A stretch of 36,366 nucleotides of DNA, taken from assembly GCA_005893275.1 (NCBI GenBank), contig VBOW01000066.1, positions 1-36,366 on the forward strand, in the 5' to 3' direction. Below the pieces are notes generated by a model, which was not told the DNA's origin, made no database searches, and saw only the letters and a program-made list of their open reading frames with translations. Numbering within the stretch: position 1 is the first letter of the stretch; each line of letters opens with the position of its first letter. The position numbers and the translations under genes were made by a program. Positions 32,566 to 36,366 of the stretch are shown piece after piece. The DNA comes from Candidatus Eisenbacteria bacterium (lineage in GTDB: Bacteria; Eisenbacteria; RBG-16-71-46; SZUA-252).

Positions 32566-33528
32566 CTACCGCGCCTTCTTCGCCGCGCGCTGGACTTTTC
32601 CGCGCGCTTCCACCGGGAAGAGCCAGCCGAAGCGGTCGCGTACGCGGCCTTCCACGATATCGAAGAACGCCTTCTGCAGCTTTCGCGTGATGGGGCCAAC
32701 CTCTCCGGTGCCGACGGGGATCCTGTCGACCCTCGTGATCGGCGTGATCTCGGCGGCGGTTCCCGTGAAGAACACCTCGTCCGAAATGTAGAGCATCTCG
32801 CGCGGGATTTGCTCCTCCCGCACTTCGAGCCCCATCTCGCGCCCCAGGGTGAGGATGCAGTCGCGCGTGACCCCAGGGAGGATTGCATTCGCGATCGTCG
32901 GCGTGTGGAGGGTCTCGCCGCGGACGAGGAAGATATTCTCGCCACTCCCTTCGGCGACGTAGCCGAACACGTCGAGCGCGATTCCCTCTTCGTAGCCGTC
33001 GGCGACCGCCTCGAGCTTGATCAGCTGGCTGTTCAGGTAATTGGCGCCGGTCTTCGCCATCGCCGGGAAAGTGTTCGGCGCCTGCCGCTGCCACGAGGAG
33101 ACCCTGACCGAGATGCCGTGGTCCAGCGCGTCTTTGCCGAGGTACTTCCCCCAGTTCAACGTCGCGATTGCGACGTCGATCGGAACGCCGGTCGGATTCA
33201 CGCCCAGCGTCTTGAAGCCCCGGTACACCACAGGCCGGATATAGCACGCCCCGCCGCCGTTCCTGCGAACGGTGTCCCGGATCGCGTCCATCAGCTCGTC
33301 ATACCCGTAAGGACACTCGAGCCGCGCGATCTTGCAGGAGTCGAGCATGCGCTGCACGTGGCGGTCGAGGCGGAAGATCGCCGTGCCGCCCGGTGTGGCG
33401 TACGCCCGAATCCCTTCGAACACGCTCGAGCCGTAGTGCACGACGTGGGAGAGGACGTGGATTTTCGCATCCTCGTACGCCACGAACTTCCCGTTCATCC
33501 AGATCAGGCCGCTCGATTCACGCGCCAT
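32566..33528 (-). CDS. ilvE: Branched-chain amino-acid aminotransferase
   Basis: A 320-residue fold-type IV aminotransferase from ATG at 33528, with an excellent AGGAGG five bases upstream. Start of domain [26 protein letters not shown] at 38-43, LNWGKYLG, the catalytic lysine K159 in [33 protein letters not shown], and [11 protein letters not shown]. The lysine falls at the same number as in E. coli IlvE (K159). It carries out the last step of Val/Leu/Ile synthesis or their first breakdown step, using glutamate/2-oxoglutarate. It is in the operon with glyA, 23 bases after the phosphatase gene. The C-terminus is basic (RAAKKAR). Confidence 0.94.
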   Translation of the reverse strand: MARESSGLIWMNGKFVAYEDAKIHVLSHVVHYGSSVFEGIRAYATPGGTAIFRLDRHVQRMLDSCKIARLECPYGYDELMDAIRDTVRRNGGGACYIRPVVYRGFKTLGVNPTGVPIDVAIATLNWGKYLGKDALDHGISVRVSSWQRQAPNTFPAMAKTGANYLNSQLIKLEAVADGYEEGIALDVFGYVAEGSGENIFLVRGETLHTPTIANAILPGVTRDCILTLGREMGLEVREEQIPREMLYISDEVFFTGTAAEITPITRVDRIPVGTGEVGPITRKLQKAFFDIVEGRVRDRFGWLFPVEARGKVQRAAKKAR

Positions 33529-33551
33529 GCCTTCCTCCTTCCGGCGTGGTG

Positions 33552-34058
33552 TCATGGTCCGCTCGAGCGCCGCACGCCCTCGCGTCGCTCGACCGATTCT
33601 CGGATCACCGGAATCCATTCCAAGAGGTGGCTGCGAATCCTGTTGAACGTGTCACGATACTGGTCGGCGCTCCCGCCCATCGGGTCGAGGACTCCCTCGG
33701 GGGCCCGGTTGGCGGACGCCGCGCCTTTCTCCGTGATGAGGTGGACTCGATCCGCCGCCTCAGGCGCGAGCCCCCGCGCGTACTCGACGTGCTGCGGCTC
33801 CATGCCCAGGACCAGATCCGATGCGCGGATGAGCCCGGCGGTGAGCGGAGCCGAGCGGTGCGAGGAGAGGTCCACCCCGATCGCGGCGCAGACCTCCACC
33901 GCGAGATGCGTTGCGGGGGCGCCTTCGGTGGCGCCGGTGCCGGCGGAGACGACGCGCGTCACATCGGCGAGGTCTTTCGGGAGGAGCGATCGCAAGATTC
34001 CCTCAGCCATCGGACTGCGGCACGTGTTCCCCGTGCAAATCACCAGGACTTGGTACAT
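33552..34058 (-). CDS. Low-molecular-weight protein tyrosine phosphatase (Wzb/YwlE type)
   Basis: A 168-residue phosphatase, first gene of the long operon. The P-loop C8-TGNTC-R14-S (C-x5-R) opens the protein, and the general acid Asp lies in LDPMGGSADQY near 124. YwlE/Wzb-like proteins dephosphorylate tyrosine or arginine and often balance exopolysaccharide kinases; no kinase is nearby. ATG 34058 is preferred; a TTG 18 bases upstream is less likely. The residue after the nucleophile (Thr9 here) is one of the positions used to distinguish arginine-phosphatase (YwlE) from tyrosine types; Thr at this site is compatible with YwlE-like activity, which is only a hint. Confidence 0.92.
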   Translation of the reverse strand: MYQVLVICTGNTCRSPMAEGILRSLLPKDLADVTRVVSAGTGATEGAPATHLAVEVCAAIGVDLSSHRSAPLTAGLIRASDLVLGMEPQHVEYARGLAPEAADRVHLITEKGAASANRAPEGVLDPMGGSADQYRDTFNRIRSHLLEWIPVIRESVERREGVRRSSGP

Positions 34059-34102
34059 GAACCTCACTTCGGGCAAGAGAACGAGGCTCCATCGAATAAT
34101 CG

Positions 34103-34131
34103 AGTGTAGGAGCCGGGCCCGGCAGCGTCAA
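34103..34131 (-). promoter_or_regulatory. Sigma-70 promoter heading the 20-gene operon
   Basis: On the minus strand: TTGACG (34126-34131), a 17-base spacer, then TACACT (34103-34108). The expected start near 34096 leaves a ~38-base leader before ATG 34058. Confidence 0.6.
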
Positions 34132-34235
34132 GTGGACCTTCCGGGCAGTGTCCTTCCAATACTGATGGGAGTCACGGAGGCCCGGCGGCTGAAGGGGACA
34201 GATTCACTCTGGACCGACAATGCGTAATTGAGAAG

Positions 34236-34253
34236 AGCCGGAGGTGTCCGGCT
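34236..34253 (-). terminator. Possible terminator hairpin after the PKD protein gene
   Basis: A perfect 7-base-pair stem AGCCGGA-CACC-TCCGGCT read on the minus strand, followed by CTTCTC and AATT. It lies ~40 bases past the stop at 34293. The T tract is poor, so it could instead be a general 3' stabiliser. Confidence 0.45.
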
Positions 34254-34292
34254 ATGCGTCGCTCCGAGCCCGTCCAGATATCCCGTTCGATA

Positions 34293-36366
34293 TTACTTGA
34301 TGATGAGGACCCGCCCTTCTGTCGATTCCCTTCCGGCCTCGAGGCGATAGAAGTAGATTCCGGCAGCGAGCCGCCGCCCCGTCGCGTCGCGGCCGTCAAA
34401 GCGCACGGCGTGGCGTCCTGCGGGCATGTGCGCTTCCCTCAGAAGGGTGCGAACCCGGCGCCCTGTGGCGTCATAGATCCGCAGGCTGACCGCTCCCTCT
34501 CGGGAAGTCGTGAAAGCGACCGTGGCATCGGGGCGCAACGGGTTGGGCGCCACGACGGCGGCCGGCGAGGCCGGTGCCGTGATCTGTGGGGCCGCCTGAC
34601 CCCCGCCTACGATCCGGATGGAGATGTTGTCGGTCTGGAACACCTCTGCTGTCGCCACGGGCGCGTCGAGCACCTGGAAGTCGAGGGTGGATCCGGAGAC
34701 GGCGGCGGTGTAGTCGACGGTGGCCGTCTGCCAGGTCGGTGTGAGCGTGACCGCGGGCGAGAGCGTGGTGACGCCCTTCTGGGAGCCGCCCACGTACTCC
34801 CGCACGCGGAGGAGGGCCCTGCCGGCCGCCGTGGAGGAGCGGACCCAGGCCGTGAAGCGATACAGGGTGCCGGCCGCCGGGGTCGAGGCGACCCAATTGG
34901 GGCCGTCGTTCGCGCCGAATGTCGGAGTGCCGGTGGCCGGGCCCCGGATCTCCAGGGAGTAGCCGCCGTCGAGTCCGCCGGCGACACGCTGGATCGTCCC
35001 CCCGCCGTTGCCGCTCCATCCAGTGGTGTTCGTCTCGAAGGAGGGATTGCCGACCAGGTTGGGTCCGAGACCGGCGCTCGTTACGGTTACCGAGGCGGAC
35101 GCCGTTGCGGTGCCTCCGGCGTTGTCGGTGACGAGCACGCTCGCGGTCCAGTTGCCGGCCGCGTACGTATGCGTCGCGGTGGAAGAGGCCTGGGGCCCGA
35201 CGATGGTGCCGTCGCCGAAGTCGAACCGATAGGAGACGACGCTCCCATCGGAGTCGCTGGAGCCCGAGGCGTCAGCGGTATCAAAGAGCGGGGCGTTGCC
35301 GGTCGAGGGGCTGATGGTGAGCACGGCCGTCGGATTCTGATTCGGCGGCACGACCGTGATCGCGGTGGTGGCCGAGCCCGAGAGGGCGTTCGCCGCGGTG
35401 AACGTGACGTTGTACGGGGCCGGGCGCGCGTTTCCGCCGGCCGGAGTCCAGGTCAAGCTCCCCGAGGTGTGCGGCGAGGGCGAGGAGAATTGAGCATCAT
35501 TCCCCGCCGGCAACCCCGTGAGGTCCGCGGTGAGCGATGTGATCGCCTCCCCGTCCGGATCGGAGGCCGTCACAGAGACCGTGAGCAGGCTCCCCGCCTG
35601 CACGGTCGCCGTCGCCGGGGCGGTCACCGCCGGAGCCCGATCCGCGCACGAGCGGACGGTCACGATTTGGATCGAGATATTGTCGGTCTGGAAGACCTCA
35701 CCCGGCACGGCCGGAGCGTCGAGCACCTGGAGATCGAGCGTGGTCCCGGCGATGGTAGCGGTGTAGTCGACCGTGACCTTCTGCCACGCCGGGATGAGGG
35801 TGACCAGGGGCGATTCGGTGGTAACGCCTTTCTGAGAGCTTCCCTGGTACTCCCGCACGCGGAGGGAGCCCTTGCCGGTCGCGGCGGACGAGCGGACCCA
35901 GGCCGTGAAGCGATACAGGGTGCCGGCCGCCGGGGTCGAGGCGACCCAATTGGGGCCGTCATTCACCCCGAACTTCGGCGTGCCGGTGGCCGGGCCGCGG
36001 ATCTCCAGGGAGAAGCCGCCGTCGAACCCGCCGGCGACACGCTGGATCGTCCCCCCACCGTTGCCGCTCCATCCGGTGGTGTTCGTCTCGAAGGACGGAT
36101 TGCCGACCAGGTTCGGCCCCGTGATGACACCACAGGTCACGGCCACCGGGACCGAGGCGGTGGCCGTTCCTCCGCGGTCGTCGGTGACGAGCACGTTCGC
36201 GGTCCAGTTGCCGGCCGCGTACGTATGCGTCGCGGTGGAAGAGGCCTGGGGCCCGACGATGGTGCCGTCGCCGAAGTCGAACCGATAGGAGACGACGCTC
36301 CCATCGGAGTCGCTGGAGCCCGAGGCGTCAGCGGTATCAAAGAGCGGGGCGTTGCCGGTCGAGGGG
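34293..36366 (-). CDS. Modular secreted protein (PKD, CBM-like, Ig, FlgD-type C-terminus), C-terminal part
   Basis: The frame is open from base 36366 to the TAA at 34293 (691 codons visible); the N-terminus is outside. Modules in order: PKD (ASGSSDSDGSVVSYRFDFGDG, then HTYAAGNWTA); a CBM_4_9/CenC-like beta sandwich (NLVGNPSFETNTTGWSGNGG, then ASTPAAGTLYRFTAWVRSS); an Ig/cadherin-like He_PIG module (VTASDPDGEAITSL); a second PKD; a second CBM-like module; and finally a FlgD-type Ig sorting or anchoring domain at residues ~610-691 (VSLRIYDATGRRVRTL, then GIYFYRLEAG). That last domain is common on secreted proteins of Eisenbacteria and other FCB bacteria. No catalytic domain is visible. It lies 204 bases beyond the operon promoter region and is transcribed from outside the window. 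Confidence 0.92.
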   Translation of the reverse strand, partial: PSTGNAPLFDTADASGSSDSDGSVVSYRFDFGDGTIVGPQASSTATHTYAAGNWTANVLVTDDRGGTATASVPVAVTCGVITGPNLVGNPSFETNTTGWSGNGGGTIQRVAGGFDGGFSLEIRGPATGTPKFGVNDGPNWVASTPAAGTLYRFTAWVRSSAATGKGSLRVREYQGSSQKGVTTESPLVTLIPAWQKVTVDYTATIAGTTLDLQVLDAPAVPGEVFQTDNISIQIVTVRSCADRAPAVTAPATATVQAGSLLTVSVTASDPDGEAITSLTADLTGLPAGNDAQFSSPSPHTSGSLTWTPAGGNARPAPYNVTFTAANALSGSATTAITVVPPNQNPTAVLTISPSTGNAPLFDTADASGSSDSDGSVVSYRFDFGDGTIVGPQASSTATHTYAAGNWTASVLVTDNAGGTATASASVTVTSAGLGPNLVGNPSFETNTTGWSGNGGGTIQRVAGGLDGGYSLEIRGPATGTPTFGANDGPNWVASTPAAGTLYRFTAWVRSSTAAGRALLRVREYVGGSQKGVTTLSPAVTLTPTWQTATVDYTAAVSGSTLDFQVLDAPVATAEVFQTDNISIRIVGGGQAAPQITAPASPAAVVAPNPLRPDATVAFTTSREGAVSLRIYDATGRRVRTLLREAHMPAGRHAVRFDGRDATGRRLAAGIYFYRLEAGRESTEGRVLIIK
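35125..35310 (-). repeat. Near-identical internal repeat (copy 1)
   Basis: Matches 36181-36366 with only one clear mismatch over 186 bases (C/T near 35140/36196), at a 1056-base spacing equal to 352 codons. It covers the PKD core and is part of a longer, less exact repeat including the CBM-like modules. The other copy runs to the window edge, so the repeat is truncated here. Confidence 0.85.
36181..36366 (-). repeat. Near-identical internal repeat (copy 2)
   Basis: Second copy of the repeat at 35125-35310. The repeat probably extends beyond the window. Similarity at the DNA level points to recent duplication or gene conversion within the modular surface-protein gene. Confidence 0.85.

Noticed and set aside
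34191-34213. GGGGACAGATTCACT word resembling ends of REP/RAYT-associated elements
   Set aside because: Only one copy and no tyrosine transposase nearby; too short to call.
1-36366. CRISPR arrays, rRNA genes, or complete insertion sequences
   Set aside because: No evenly spaced short repeats, rRNA motifs or whole transposase genes were seen.

Overview
This is a GC-rich bacterial window with dense, overlapping genes, almost all on the minus strand. Several traits suggest a Candidatus Eisenbacteria-like or other FCB-group lineage. These are a FlgD-type Ig sorting domain at the C-terminus of a secreted protein, many small lipoproteins, tandem Ig/PKD surface proteins, a Bat/MoxR cluster and outer-membrane barrel proteins. 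The lineage is inferred from protein style only; no rRNA gene is present.

Left part (1-4,166): the first 1,374 bases are the N-terminal part of a secreted tandem Ig/PKD protein that runs off the window. It is followed by a lipoprotein gene and then a small relic island. A complete tRNA-Leu(CAA) gene (3668-3751) lies next to a truncated IS21-family remnant. About 1.3 kb away, in the same orientation, lies a second, partial tRNA-Leu that starts exactly at the anticodon loop. This is the classic footprint of a tRNA-targeting integrative element. Just beyond, on the + strand, a near-consensus sigma-70 promoter, a structured stretch and a textbook terminator define a standalone ncRNA, probably 6S-like.

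Middle left (4,167-10,705): on the minus strand, a short group encodes a membrane-anchored small protein, an HExxH protein and a GAF-GAF-SpoIIE phosphatase. Upstream of it come a MetB-like PLP enzyme, a small exported protein, a zinc-ribbon protein and a PtsN-like EIIA. A TPR gene points the other way from PtsN behind a sigma-54-like promoter.

Right part (10,709-34,131): one very long co-directional block of 20 genes, mostly separated by stop/start overlaps, with a good sigma-70 promoter at its head. In order of transcription it encodes a low-molecular-weight phosphatase, branched-chain aminotransferase, GlyA, MoxR, DUF58, a Bat-associated lipoprotein, BatA, BatB, BatC, BatD, BatE, an SDR, a deoxyhypusine-synthase homologue, a pentaheme cytochrome, a DegT aminotransferase, an AsmA protein, an M1 peptidase fused to a probable outer-membrane barrel, and an ABC-2 exporter (ATPase and two permeases). 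The theme is amino-acid/one-carbon metabolism followed by envelope maintenance.

The right edge (34,293-36,366) is the C-terminal part of a modular secreted protein built from PKD, carbohydrate-binding-like and Ig domains, with a recent internal duplication of about 1,056 bp period.
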